Source of the DNA: Subdoligranulum variabile
Lineage (GTDB): Bacteria > Bacillota > Clostridia > Oscillospirales > Ruminococcaceae
Assembly: GCA_004552305.1 (NCBI GenBank)
Contig: SFOX01000002.1
Location: 8,882 to 72,881, forward strand
Length of the DNA: 64,000 nucleotides
Direction: 5' to 3'
This document shows positions 10,499 to 17,683 of this stretch, piece by piece (the first letter of the stretch is position 1; every line of letters starts with the position of its first letter). The position numbers and the translations under genes are program-made. Below the pieces are notes generated by a model, which saw only the letters and a list, made by a program, of their open reading frames with translations, had not been told where the DNA came from and ran no database searches.

Positions 10499-11170
10499 AT
10501 GCTGCATCACATGAAAAACGGGATGTTCGCTTTAAGCGTCGCCTTTATCATTTTGGGGCTGATGCTGCTCATTATGCCCGAAACCAGCCTTTTGTGGATC
10601 TGCTACGCCTTCGGCATTGTGGTGCTGATGACCGGCGCGGTCTGCCTGTTCCAGTATGCGCGGCTGCGCGGCACCGGCTTTACCGCCCCCTTTATGCTGG
10701 TGGGCGGCGTCATCACCGTGGGGCTGGGCATCTTTACACTGCTCAAGCCGGAGGTCGTGGCGAGCTTTCTGCCCATTGTGTTCGGTCTGTTCATCCTGGT
10801 GGACGGCTGCAGCCGCATCGGCTCTGCCATTGACCTTGCCAAGCGCAAGGGGCAAAAATGGTGGGTGCTGCTGCTGTTGAGCCTGCTGTCCATCGTGCTG
10901 GGCGTGCTGCTGCTGGTCAACCCGTTTGACGCAATGGTCAGCGTGGTGATGCTGTGCGGCGTCCTGCTGATTCTGGAGGGCGCCATCAACTTAGGCTGCA
11001 CCCTGTACGCCGCCATGGAGCTGCGCACGCTGGAGCGCATGGCGAACGCCGCCGCCAACGCGGCGCTTTCGGCTTTGGCAGACGCCGCCGATGAGGACGA
11101 CACAACCCCTGACAATAACGGTGTGGTATATGATGCCGAAAGCACCGATGTGACCGATACCGAACAATAA
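10499..11170 (+). CDS. HdeD/DUF308-type membrane protein
   Basis: This is a 223-residue integral membrane protein with six hydrophobic segments (roughly 10-30, 35-53, 64-84, 89-107, 122-142, 148-170) and a hydrophilic acidic tail (EDDTTPDNNGVVYDAE...). The repeated pattern of paired helices with G-rich ends, such as FIILGLMLLIMPE and LLSIVLGVLLLVNP, matches the DUF308/HdeD family, named after an E. coli acid-resistance membrane protein. Its function here is unknown. ATG 10499 has AAGGAG at 10485-10490. It sits between a kinase-like gene (5-base gap) and an FAD oxidoreductase gene (24-base gap) on the same strand. Confidence 0.8.
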   Translation: MLHHMKNGMFALSVAFIILGLMLLIMPETSLLWICYAFGIVVLMTGAVCLFQYARLRGTGFTAPFMLVGGVITVGLGIFTLLKPEVVASFLPIVFGLFILVDGCSRIGSAIDLAKRKGQKWWVLLLLSLLSIVLGVLLLVNPFDAMVSVVMLCGVLLILEGAINLGCTLYAAMELRTLERMANAAANAALSALADAADEDDTTPDNNGVVYDAESTDVTDTEQ

Positions 11171-11194
11171 TTTTTAAGGAGAGAACCCCCACCT

Positions 11195-12598
11195 ATGTAC
11201 GACCTGATCATCGTAGGCGCCGGTCCCGCCGGTATTTTTACCGCGCTGGAATTGCTGCGCAAAAGCCAGAACCCCCACAAAATTTTGCTGGTGGAAAAGG
11301 GCAAGCCCGTGGAACGCCGCCACTGCCCCAAGGACAAGACCGGCGTTTGCGTAAACTGCAAGCCTACCTGCGCCATCACCACCGGATTTTCCGGCGCGGG
11401 CGCGTTTTCTGACGGCAAGCTGTCGCTTTCGTACCAAGTCGGCGGTGAGCTGCCGGATTTGATCGGCGAGGATTTTGCCCAGGAGCTGATCGACTACACC
11501 GACAAAATTTATCTGGAGTTCGGTGCCGACCCCCACGTCGAGGGCGTTTACGAGGGTCCCGACATTAAGGACATCCGCAAGCGCGCCATTCAGGCCGGCT
11601 TGCAGCTGGTCGATTGCCCCATCCGCCACCTTGGCACCGAAAAAGCCCAGCAGCTGTATTTGAACATCCAGAATTACCTTGCCGACGCCGGCGTGGAAAT
11701 GCTGTTTGAAACCGAGTGCGAGAACATTATTCTGGACGGCTCGACCTGCAAGGGCGTGCTGCTGCGCGAAAAAACCGGCACCCGCGAGGTGCTGGGCAAG
11801 CAGGTGGTCATTGCCACCGGACGCCGCGGCGCCGACTGGCTGGAAAAACTCTGCGCCGAGCATAACATTGCCCACAAGCCCGGCACCGTGGATATCGGTG
11901 TGCGCGTGGAGTGCCGCAATGAAATTATGGAAAAAATCAACCAGGTTCTGTATGAGGGCAAGCTGATCGGCTACCCTGCCCCGTGGCACAACAAGGTGCG
12001 CACCTTCTGCCAGAACCCCGGCGGCTTTGTGGCGCAGGAAAACTACGACAACGACTTGGCGGTGGTCAACGGACACAGCTTTAAAGAGAAAAAGAGCAAC
12101 AACACCAACCTTGCCATTTTGGTCAGCCACAACTTTACCGAGCCGTTCAACCAGCCCATTGCCTACGCGCAAAAGGTGGGCGAGCTGACGAATATGCTGG
12201 GCGCCGGACACATTCTGGTGCAGCGCTACGGCGATATTCTGGACGGCAAGCGCACCTGGGCCAAGGAGCTGAGCCACACCAACCTGAAGCCGACGCTGAA
12301 GGACGCCGTTGCGGGGGATATCACCGCCGCGATGCCCTACCGCGCGATGGTCAACATCATTGAGTTTATCAAGATGATGGACGAGGTCGTGCCCGGCTTT
12401 GCCAGCCCCGAAACGCTGCTGTACAGCCCGGAGCTGAAGTTCTATTCCAACAAGGTCAAGATGGACACCGATCTGGAAACGAATATCGCCGGTCTGCACT
12501 GCCTGGGCGATTCCTCCGGCTGGACGCGCGGCTTGATGATGGCGTCCGTTATGGGCGTGCTGATGGGACGCAAGCTGCTGGAAAAGCACGGCTTTTGA
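11195..12598 (+). CDS. FAD-dependent oxidoreductase (COG2509-like dehydrogenase)
   Basis: This is a 467-residue flavoprotein. The N-terminal dinucleotide-binding motif VGAGPAGIFTALELL (residues 7-21) binds FAD. VEKGKPVERRHCPK, a cysteine-rich patch (CVNCKPTC) and TGFSGAGAFSDGKLSLS follow, typical of the uncharacterised dehydrogenase group COG2509. The second flavin motif, VIATGRRGADWL, lies near 206-217, and the C-terminal GLHCLGDSSGWTRGLMMASVMG closes the flavin site. Substrate and physiological role are unknown for the family; the Cys patch could hold a metal or redox centre. The start follows AAGGAGAG. It is the last gene of its operon, followed by a strong terminator. Confidence 0.85.
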   Translation: MYDLIIVGAGPAGIFTALELLRKSQNPHKILLVEKGKPVERRHCPKDKTGVCVNCKPTCAITTGFSGAGAFSDGKLSLSYQVGGELPDLIGEDFAQELIDYTDKIYLEFGADPHVEGVYEGPDIKDIRKRAIQAGLQLVDCPIRHLGTEKAQQLYLNIQNYLADAGVEMLFETECENIILDGSTCKGVLLREKTGTREVLGKQVVIATGRRGADWLEKLCAEHNIAHKPGTVDIGVRVECRNEIMEKINQVLYEGKLIGYPAPWHNKVRTFCQNPGGFVAQENYDNDLAVVNGHSFKEKKSNNTNLAILVSHNFTEPFNQPIAYAQKVGELTNMLGAGHILVQRYGDILDGKRTWAKELSHTNLKPTLKDAVAGDITAAMPYRAMVNIIEFIKMMDEVVPGFASPETLLYSPELKFYSNKVKMDTDLETNIAGLHCLGDSSGWTRGLMMASVMGVLMGRKLLEKHGF

Positions 12599-12623
12599 TG
12601 AAATTTGATGGAATTTGATGGAA

Positions 12624-12659
12624 AGAGGGAACCTCCCGGCGGGAGGCTCCCTCTTTTTT
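12624..12659 (+). terminator. Rho-independent terminator after the FAD oxidoreductase gene
   Basis: GAGGGAACCTCCC and GGGAGGCTCCCTC form a 13-bp stem with one mismatch and a 3-base loop, followed by six Ts (to 12659). It lies 26 bases after the stop. The bases between are a small direct repeat of (G)AAATTTGATG. Confidence 0.92.
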
Positions 12660-12704
12660 GTCAATGATGTAGAATATCCCCGCCGTGCCGCCTAACGGGT
12701 AACC

Positions 12705-13019
12705 CGCATGATGGCTTCCCCCTTGGGGGGAAGCTGTCACCGCAGGTGACGGATGAGGGGGCAAATTTGCGGCAATCGCCCATTTCCCAGCTGGGCAATA
12801 AAATTATACCGCGCGGTAGGGGCGGGGCATTGCCCCGCCCGCGGTTTTGCGGTAACGCGAAACTTACGGGTCAGTCCGTAGGGGCGGTCATCCCGACAAA
12901 TCAACCTGCCGGGCAAACTTCACAGGCGAGCGATGCTCGCCCCTACAACCTAACGGGCAAATTTGCGGCAATCGCACAATTCCCCGGCGGGGTGGGGTCA
13001 CCCCGCCCTACATTGCAAT
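12705..13019. repeat. Composite palindromic repeat mosaic
   Basis: Modules in order are CTTCCCCCTTGGGGGGAAGC with the GTCACCGCAGGTGAC palindrome, GTAGGGGCGGGGCATTGCCC, a GTAGGGGCGG-led copy without the ATATAT core, AGGCGAGCGATGCTCGCCCC, and GGCGGGGTGGGGTCACCCC...CCCTAC. Each module begins GTAGGG or ends CCCTAC. Nothing coding is credible in this gap. Confidence 0.85.
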
Positions 13020-13048
13020 AAAACCATACCGTCCCGCCTTACAAAAAC

Positions 13049-13108
13049 GTGTCCGCACAAGCGGACACACCAAATCCACACTCTAAACTCTGCACTCTCC
13101 ACTCTGTG
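13049..13108. repeat. Hairpin plus heptad tract
   Basis: GTGTCCGC (13049-13056) pairs with GCGGACAC (13061-13068), followed by ACTCTAAACTCTGCACTCTC-type heptads. It belongs to the same family as 6730-6796 and 52404-52498. Confidence 0.75.
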
Positions 13109-13140
13109 ATGACGGGCGGCAGTTATGCCGCCCGCCATCA

Positions 13141-13176
13141 AAAAACGCAACCCCGCCGAAGCGGGGTTGCGTTTTG
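13141..13176 (-). terminator. Rho-independent terminator of the HtrA-type gene
   Basis: AAAACGCAACCCCGC (13143-13157) and GCGGGGTTGCGTTTT (13162-13176) form a perfect 15-bp stem with a CGAA loop. On the minus strand it lies 10 bases after the stop and ends in a T run. Confidence 0.92.
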
Positions 13177-13186
13177 CTCTATCACG

Positions 13187-14635
13187 TTACTGCGTCATTT
13201 TGCCAAGGGTGACATCCAAGCTGATGACCTTGCCCTGACGCTCGACCTGCAAGGTCACGGTGTCGCCGACTTCCTTGTTCTGCAGGTAGCCCTTGACATC
13301 GTTGGAGCTGCTCACCGCCACGTCGGCAATGGCAAGGATGCGGTCGCCCGGCTTGACACCGGCAGCTTCGGCACCGCTGCCTGCGGTCACCTTGACCACA
13401 TACACGCCGTAGCTGCTTACGCCCAGTTGCTGCGCGGTCTGCGCGTCGGTCACATCATAGATGCTGACACCCAGCGCCGGGCGGGCGACGTAACCGTTTT
13501 CAATCAGATCCTTGGCGATCTGCATCGCGGTGTTAATGGGGATGGCAAAGCCGATGCCCTCGGCGTCCTCGGACGCGCTCTTGGCGTTGACAATGCCGAT
13601 CAGCTCGCCGTTGCCGTTGAACAAGCCGCCGCCGGAGTTACCCGGGCTGATGGAGGCGTCGGTCTGAATCAACGTCATATTGTTGTTTTCTACCGTGACC
13701 TGACGGTTCAATGCGCTGACAAAGCCGCCGGTGACCGTGTTCGACAGGGTACCCAAGGGGTTGCCCACCGCCACGGCGGTTTCGCCCACCGCCAGCTTGT
13801 CGCTGTCGCCCACCACGGCGGGGGTCAGATCGTCGGCATCCACCTTCAGCACCGCAATGTCGGAGGTAGTGTCGCTGCCAACGACGGTGGCATCGTAGCT
13901 TTTGCCGTTGCTCAGCTGCACCTTGACGCTGGACGCACCGTTGACAACGTGTGCGCAGGTCAGAATGTAGCCGTCCTGACTGATGACCACGCCGGAGCCG
14001 GCACCGCTTTGCACATAGTAGCCGCCGAACCAAGTCTGGCTGCTGGTCATTGCCTCGGTGGTGATGGCGACCACGCTGGGCGATACCAGCCCGGCGATTT
14101 GCTGCACGCTCATCGTTGTGCCGTCGGTGCTGCCGGAGGTCGCGCCGTCGTCGGCGTTATCCCGCACGACCTGCTGGACAACCACCTGATTGCCCGTCAA
14201 GCCCGTGCGGCTGGCAACCACGGCACCGGCAAAGCCGCCGCCGAAGCCCAGCACCACCGCGCCGACGCCTGCCAGCACGCGCAGGGCAATTTTTTTGCCG
14301 TTGCGCGGCTTTTTGGGGGGCTGCTGCGGGGCGCTGCTGTAGCTGTAGCCGTTGTAGCCGCCGTTACCGCCATTGCCGCCGTTGCCGCCAAAGCTGCTGG
14401 TGTAGCCGTTGTTCTGCTCGGGCGCGGGGTTCGGGGTGGAAAAATCCGTCTGCGCCGTATTGGCGGTGTTCATACCGCTGCTGCCCACATTGGGGTAGCT
14501 GTTCTGGGGCTGTTCCGGCTGCTGCGGCTGTTGGGGCTGCTGCGGCTGGGGCTGTTGCGGCTGCTGGGGATTTTGCGGGGGTGTATTTCCGTCTGTATGG
14601 TTATAAAGACCGGAGTAATCATATTCGTTACTCAT
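13187..14635 (-). CDS. HtrA/DegP-type membrane-anchored serine protease with PDZ domain
   Basis: This is an S1C trypsin-like envelope quality-control protease of 482 residues. The cytoplasmic N-terminus (1-115) is low complexity, first Pro/Gln-rich (QQPQQPQPQQPQQP) and then Gly/Asn-rich, ending in a basic KKPRNGKK stretch. One TM segment lies at about 116-140, followed by the extracytoplasmic protease. The triad is visible as His in TCAHVV (about 227), Asp in TSDIAVL (about 259) and Ser in GNSGGGLF (about 334). A C-terminal PDZ domain follows (GVYVVKVTAGSGAEAAGVKPGDRILAI in segments). I chose ATG 14635 (AAAGGAAG upstream) rather than the longer frame, which begins with a chance Met. It is transcribed alone, with a strong terminator. 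Confidence 0.92.
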   Translation of the reverse strand: MSNEYDYSGLYNHTDGNTPPQNPQQPQQPQPQQPQQPQQPEQPQNSYPNVGSSGMNTANTAQTDFSTPNPAPEQNNGYTSSFGGNGGNGGNGGYNGYSYSSAPQQPPKKPRNGKKIALRVLAGVGAVVLGFGGGFAGAVVASRTGLTGNQVVVQQVVRDNADDGATSGSTDGTTMSVQQIAGLVSPSVVAITTEAMTSSQTWFGGYYVQSGAGSGVVISQDGYILTCAHVVNGASSVKVQLSNGKSYDATVVGSDTTSDIAVLKVDADDLTPAVVGDSDKLAVGETAVAVGNPLGTLSNTVTGGFVSALNRQVTVENNNMTLIQTDASISPGNSGGGLFNGNGELIGIVNAKSASEDAEGIGFAIPINTAMQIAKDLIENGYVARPALGVSIYDVTDAQTAQQLGVSSYGVYVVKVTAGSGAEAAGVKPGDRILAIADVAVSSSNDVKGYLQNKEVGDTVTLQVERQGKVISLDVTLGKMTQ

Positions 14636-14755
14636 ACGGACGCTTCCTTTCTTGTTTTTATGCTTACAGTATACCGGCAAATTGTGAAATAGACTTCTCA
14701 TTGCGGTGAAAGAATTGTGAAAGTGTGCCTTTATTTTAGCACTTTCTGCCGGGGG

Positions 14756-14784
14756 TTGACAAGTCCCCCGCCGCCCTGTATGCT
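14756..14784 (+). promoter_or_regulatory. Promoter of the GNAT-methyltransferase gene
   Basis: TTGACA (14756-14761), a 17-base spacer and TATGCT (14779-14784) lie 24 bases before the ATG at 14809, which has AAAGGGGG at 14793-14800. Confidence 0.78.
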
Positions 14785-14808
14785 GGGTAGGTAAAGGGGG
14801 CGTCGGCT

Positions 14809-15660
14809 ATGAAGCTGGTTTGCGAGGACGGAAGGTATACCTTATACAAAGAGCGCGAGGTCATCGGCACAGCCGCCGTGCAGGACGGCGTTTTTTCCGC
14901 ACTGGAGATTGCCCCCGCGTGGCGCGGGCGGGGCTACGGCAGCTATCTGGTCAAGGAAATTCTGCGCAGCGGCGGCGGGTTGGATGCCAAGACCGCCAGC
15001 CTGTTCACCGCCCCGCTGCCCGACAGCGAGGCGGGCTTGGCGCTGGCGCGCAAGTTCGGCTTTGTACCCGCCGGGGACAAGCTGGTGCGGCGGCGCGTGC
15101 CGGATCTTTCGGCAGTGCAGCTCTGCCACGACTTTTTGCAGATGCGGCTGATGCCGGGCGGGCTGTATCTGGATGCCACCTGCGGCAACGGACACGACAC
15201 GCTGTTTTTGTGCCGCTTGGCGGGCGATACCGGGCGGGTTTTGGGGCTGGACATTCAGCCGCAGGCGGTTGCCAACACCAACAAGCGGCTGCAGGATGCC
15301 GGATTCGGCGCGGTGGGACGTGCGGTTTTGCATGACCACGCGGACTTGGGCGCGCTGGTGCAGCCCGGCACGGCGGACTGCGTGCTGTTCAATTTTGGGT
15401 GGCTGCCGGGCGCCGAACACGCGGTGCATTCCACCGCCGAGGGCAGCCTGCCCGCACTGCGCAGTGCGCTGGCGGCGTTAAAGCCGGGCGGCGTGCTGGC
15501 CGCCGTGCTGTACAGCGGAAAAATCATCGGCGACGGCGAAAAGCAGGCGGCGCTGGCGTTTTTCCGCAGCCTGCCGCTGACGCAGTACACCGTGCTGGTG
15601 TGCGAGTTTGCCAATTGGGCAAGCACCGCGCCGCTGCCGTGTTTTGTGATCAAGAAGTAG
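14809..15660 (+). CDS. GNAT acetyltransferase fused to a YtqB/MnmM-type methyltransferase
   Basis: This 283-residue protein has two domains. Residues 1-95 resemble a GNAT N-acetyltransferase, with an acetyl-CoA motif (IAPAWRGRGYGSYLVKEIL). Residues 100-283 form a class I SAM methyltransferase with motif I (YLDATCGNGHDTLFL), an acidic motif II (GLDIQPQAV) and the family-specific NFGWLPGAEHAVHSTAEGSL. These match the YtqB family (recently called MnmM), which methylates nm5U34 in tRNA to mnm5U34. Stand-alone YtqB/MnmM is about 190 residues, so the acetyltransferase is an added domain. Whether it acts on the same tRNA position or elsewhere is unknown. The gene is monocistronic. Domain identity is good; substrates are inferred. 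Confidence 0.85.
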   Translation: MKLVCEDGRYTLYKEREVIGTAAVQDGVFSALEIAPAWRGRGYGSYLVKEILRSGGGLDAKTASLFTAPLPDSEAGLALARKFGFVPAGDKLVRRRVPDLSAVQLCHDFLQMRLMPGGLYLDATCGNGHDTLFLCRLAGDTGRVLGLDIQPQAVANTNKRLQDAGFGAVGRAVLHDHADLGALVQPGTADCVLFNFGWLPGAEHAVHSTAEGSLPALRSALAALKPGGVLAAVLYSGKIIGDGEKQAALAFFRSLPLTQYTVLVCEFANWASTAPLPCFVIKK

Positions 15661-15663
15661 GAA

Positions 15664-15900
15664 ATGCAGTGTAGGGCGGGGTGACCCCACCCCGCCGGGA
15701 AATTATGCGGTTGTCGTTAATTTGCCCGTTAGGTTGTAGGGGCGAGCATTGCTCGCCTATGCGGTTTGCCCGATAGGCTGCATTTTCGGAGTGGTTGCAA
15801 CGGGCGGCATATATGCCGCCCCTACGAACCAAACCGCATTTTTGTTGCAGCCGCAAAACCGCGGGCGGGGCTTGCCCCGCCCCTACCGCGCAACAATTTT
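15664..15900. repeat. Palindromic repeat mosaic with one type A ATATAT palindrome
   Basis: Modules are TAGGGCGGGGTGACCCCACC, GTAGGGGCGAGCATTGCTCG (palindrome at 15740-15756), GGGCGGCATATATGCCGCCC (15802-15821) ending CCCCTAC, and GGGCGGGGCTTGCCCCGCCC. No terminator is evident for the flanking convergent genes, so these stems may also end transcription there. Confidence 0.85.
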
Positions 15901-15928
15901 TTACTGCGTTGTTTTTTACGATGTACCG

Positions 15929-16933
15929 TCAAATCAGCACATCTTTGATCAGCAAGCTCAGCCCGCCGGTGGCGGAATGGATAAATTCCACCGCCTCGTC
16001 GGAGCTGCACAGCTCGGCGGGGATCTTGATCTCAATGCCGGATTCCGTTTTGAAGCTGCGGCTTTCCAGCTTTTTGATGCGCGCGGGGCTGACGGTCAGG
16101 CGGTCGGTTTCCTCGACGCCGGTTTCCGCCAGCGCCGCCTCAAACTTGGGCGCTGCCAGCGGGTAGTTTTCCCGGATGCGGGTGCAAACATCCTCGACAG
16201 CGATTTGGTTGTCCACCGCCTGGTTGCGCACCATCAGCTCGACCGCCGTTTCGGTGCCGCCGTCAAAGGGCGGTACATCGTCCAAAGCCTCGGGTTCGGG
16301 GTACGCCTCCTTGACTGCCGCCACAGCGCTTTCGCATACTGCCTTCAGCTTTTCCTTTTCGGTCACCGCCTCGGTGCAGCCAAAAACCCGCGTAGACAGG
16401 TAAAAATCCTTCTTCTCGTCCAGCGTATACTTTTTCTCGATCAGGCGCACCGTGCCGTTGGCGCGGTCAAACAGCGCCGCCTCGTCCGCCTTGGGGGTGC
16501 CGGGCAGCAGCGTGCGCTGGGGTACCATACTGCTGAACTGCCCGTTGCCCAGCCGCTGGGTGGCGTGGGTGTAGCCGGGGCGGTAGTTGAGCTTCAGCAC
16601 GCCGTAATAGGGTACGCCGTCGGCAGTAAAATCCACCACCGCCAAGTCGCCCGCCGGGATGGCAGGGTACTGCAAAAGCTGCTCAAAGATCACACCGCCG
16701 ATGCGGCGGGATAAATCCACGAAATCCCCGTTTTGCGCCATCTCCTGCGCAAAAGCGGAATCGGGCAGGAACCGGCAGTTTTTGCCGTCGTCGCTGGCAA
16801 AGGCGCGCTCGATCACTGCGGTAAAATATTCGTACAAATCGGCGTCCATATCCATAGCGCGGTCGGACAGAACCGGCTCGGACGCGCCGGAATCCAGCAG
16901 GTGCAGCACGATCTGGTTGAGTTTGATTTCCAT
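15929..16933 (-). CDS. Nucleoid-associated protein, NdpA/YejK family
   Basis: This 334-residue protein matches the 37-kDa nucleoid-associated family: an N-terminal MEIKLNQIVLHLLD start, a segment with RIGGVIFEQLLQYPAIPAGDLAVVDF, and GVLKLNYRPGYTH near 115-128. A late conserved stretch, RIKKLESRSFKTESGIEIKIP, precedes the C-terminus. E. coli YejK associates with the nucleoid, but the precise activity is not settled. ATG 16933 follows GAAGGAGC. Its own extended -10 promoter (TGGTATACT, rc at 16972-16980) lies just upstream. A candidate small RNA is transcribed in the same direction immediately before it. Confidence 0.85.
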   Translation of the reverse strand: MEIKLNQIVLHLLDSGASEPVLSDRAMDMDADLYEYFTAVIERAFASDDGKNCRFLPDSAFAQEMAQNGDFVDLSRRIGGVIFEQLLQYPAIPAGDLAVVDFTADGVPYYGVLKLNYRPGYTHATQRLGNGQFSSMVPQRTLLPGTPKADEAALFDRANGTVRLIEKKYTLDEKKDFYLSTRVFGCTEAVTEKEKLKAVCESAVAAVKEAYPEPEALDDVPPFDGGTETAVELMVRNQAVDNQIAVEDVCTRIRENYPLAAPKFEAALAETGVEETDRLTVSPARIKKLESRSFKTESGIEIKIPAELCSSDEAVEFIHSATGGLSLLIKDVLI

Positions 16934-16990
16934 AGTAAAGCTCCTTCAGAAGATTTATGAGGTATCGCCTTAGTATACCACAGACTGTCG

Positions 16991-17196
16991 AAAAAGGAAA
17001 TTTTCTATCCATTTTCATCGGCGGACATCTGCCGACGATGAAAATACCGCTAGAACATACAATCGCGTTCGAGTCGCCGTTAGGCATGAGAACGTGATTT
17101 TATGCGATAGGGTGAATCCAAAGGAGGGGTGCAGGAGCGTGGCGCAGCCACACTGCGACGAACCTCTTCTTTGCGCGTGTCGGGTTTCCCGATACG
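16991..17196 (-). ncRNA. Candidate structured non-coding RNA or long leader upstream of the NdpA-family gene
   Basis: On the minus strand an extended -10 (TGGTATACT; TATACT at 17202-17207) precedes about 200 bases with no credible open frame but successive self-complementary stems. These are TCGGG-AAA-CCCGA flanked by CGT/ACG; GTGTGGC-TGC-GCCACGC inside GCAG/CTGC; a bulged stem ATCACGTTC/GAACGCGAT closing GCC-TAAC-GGC; and ATTTTCATCG/CGATGAAAAT (17011-17044) extended by CGG/CCG. A T5 run (rc of 16991-16995) follows that last stem by about 15 bases. I could not assign it to a known family by eye. It could instead be an untranslated leader of the NdpA-family gene. Confidence 0.4.
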
Positions 17197-17270
17197 CTCT
17201 TAGTATACCATATTTTTCCGCGTTTTGACAGCCCCCTGTCTGCACAACCTTTCGGCAGGAGGTGTTTGCT

Positions 17271-17474
17271 ATGACCCGACAGGACAAAGAACGTCTGCTG
17301 CGGCGCACCGCCGCCGACCACCAAAAGCAGGCAAGGGAATTTTTGCGCGGGCGCAGCCCCGGTGTGATGCAGCGCTATGCGCCCGACGCCCGCCCCGACC
17401 CCGATGAGGGCTGGGTGGAAAGCGACGATACCGTGGAGCGGCTGCGCCAATGGCGGGAGGAAGCCGCGTATTAG
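17271..17474 (+). CDS. Small highly charged protein of unknown function (67 residues)
   Basis: ATG 17271 follows a near-perfect AGGAGGT (17257-17263) at a 7-base distance, which argues for a real gene. The product begins MTRQDKERLLRRTAADHQKQ. It is very rich in Arg, Asp and Glu, probably mostly helical, without cysteines, TM segments or a signal peptide. I recognise no family. A strong terminator at 17509-17535 follows, so it is an independent transcription unit, divergent from the candidate small RNA. Confidence 0.65.
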   Translation: MTRQDKERLLRRTAADHQKQAREFLRGRSPGVMQRYAPDARPDPDEGWVESDDTVERLRQWREEAAY

Positions 17475-17503
17475 AGTTGAGAGTTGAGAGTTGAGAGTTT
17501 AGA
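17473..17503. repeat. Heptad tract (GAGAGTT)n adjoining a terminator hairpin
   Basis: GAGTTGAGAGTTGAGAGTTG-type units repeat every seven bases and end in TTTAGATAAAG just before the hairpin at 17509-17529. This is the sense half of the element at 52404-52498. Confidence 0.75.
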
Positions 17504-17508
17504 TAAAG

Positions 17509-17535
17509 TGCGCCGCCCACAGCGGCGCATTTTTT
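17509..17535 (+). terminator. Rho-independent terminator of the small-protein gene
   Basis: TGCGCCGC (17509-17516), a 5-base loop and GCGGCGCA (17522-17529) are followed by TTTTTT (17530-17535). Confidence 0.9.
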
Positions 17536-17575
17536 ACGGGCTTTGCATTCTGACGTCAAACTGTGTTTTTCCCTC

Positions 17576-17604
17576 TTGCCTTTTTTGTCGAAACGCGGTA
17601 TACT
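17576..17604 (+). promoter_or_regulatory. Promoter of the uracil/xanthine permease gene
   Basis: TTGCCT (17576-17581), a 17-base spacer and TATACT (17599-17604). The roughly 75-base leader to the ATG contains a T7 run preceded by GAGGCTG...CAGTCCCCTC, a weak attenuator-like pairing. I could not match it to a PyrR site or a purine riboswitch. Confidence 0.65.
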
Positions 17605-17683
17605 TAGCGGTGAAGGCAAAGGAGGCTGTTGTAACCAAAAAACGCAGTCCCCTCTTTTTTTGCGGTTTTCTAAGGAGGATATT

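Noticed and set aside
17100..17450. Minus-strand frames across 17.0-17.45 kb (97-149 residues)
   Set aside because: They run through the candidate RNA and antisense to the 67-residue gene that has a strong ribosome binding site; no coherent protein.
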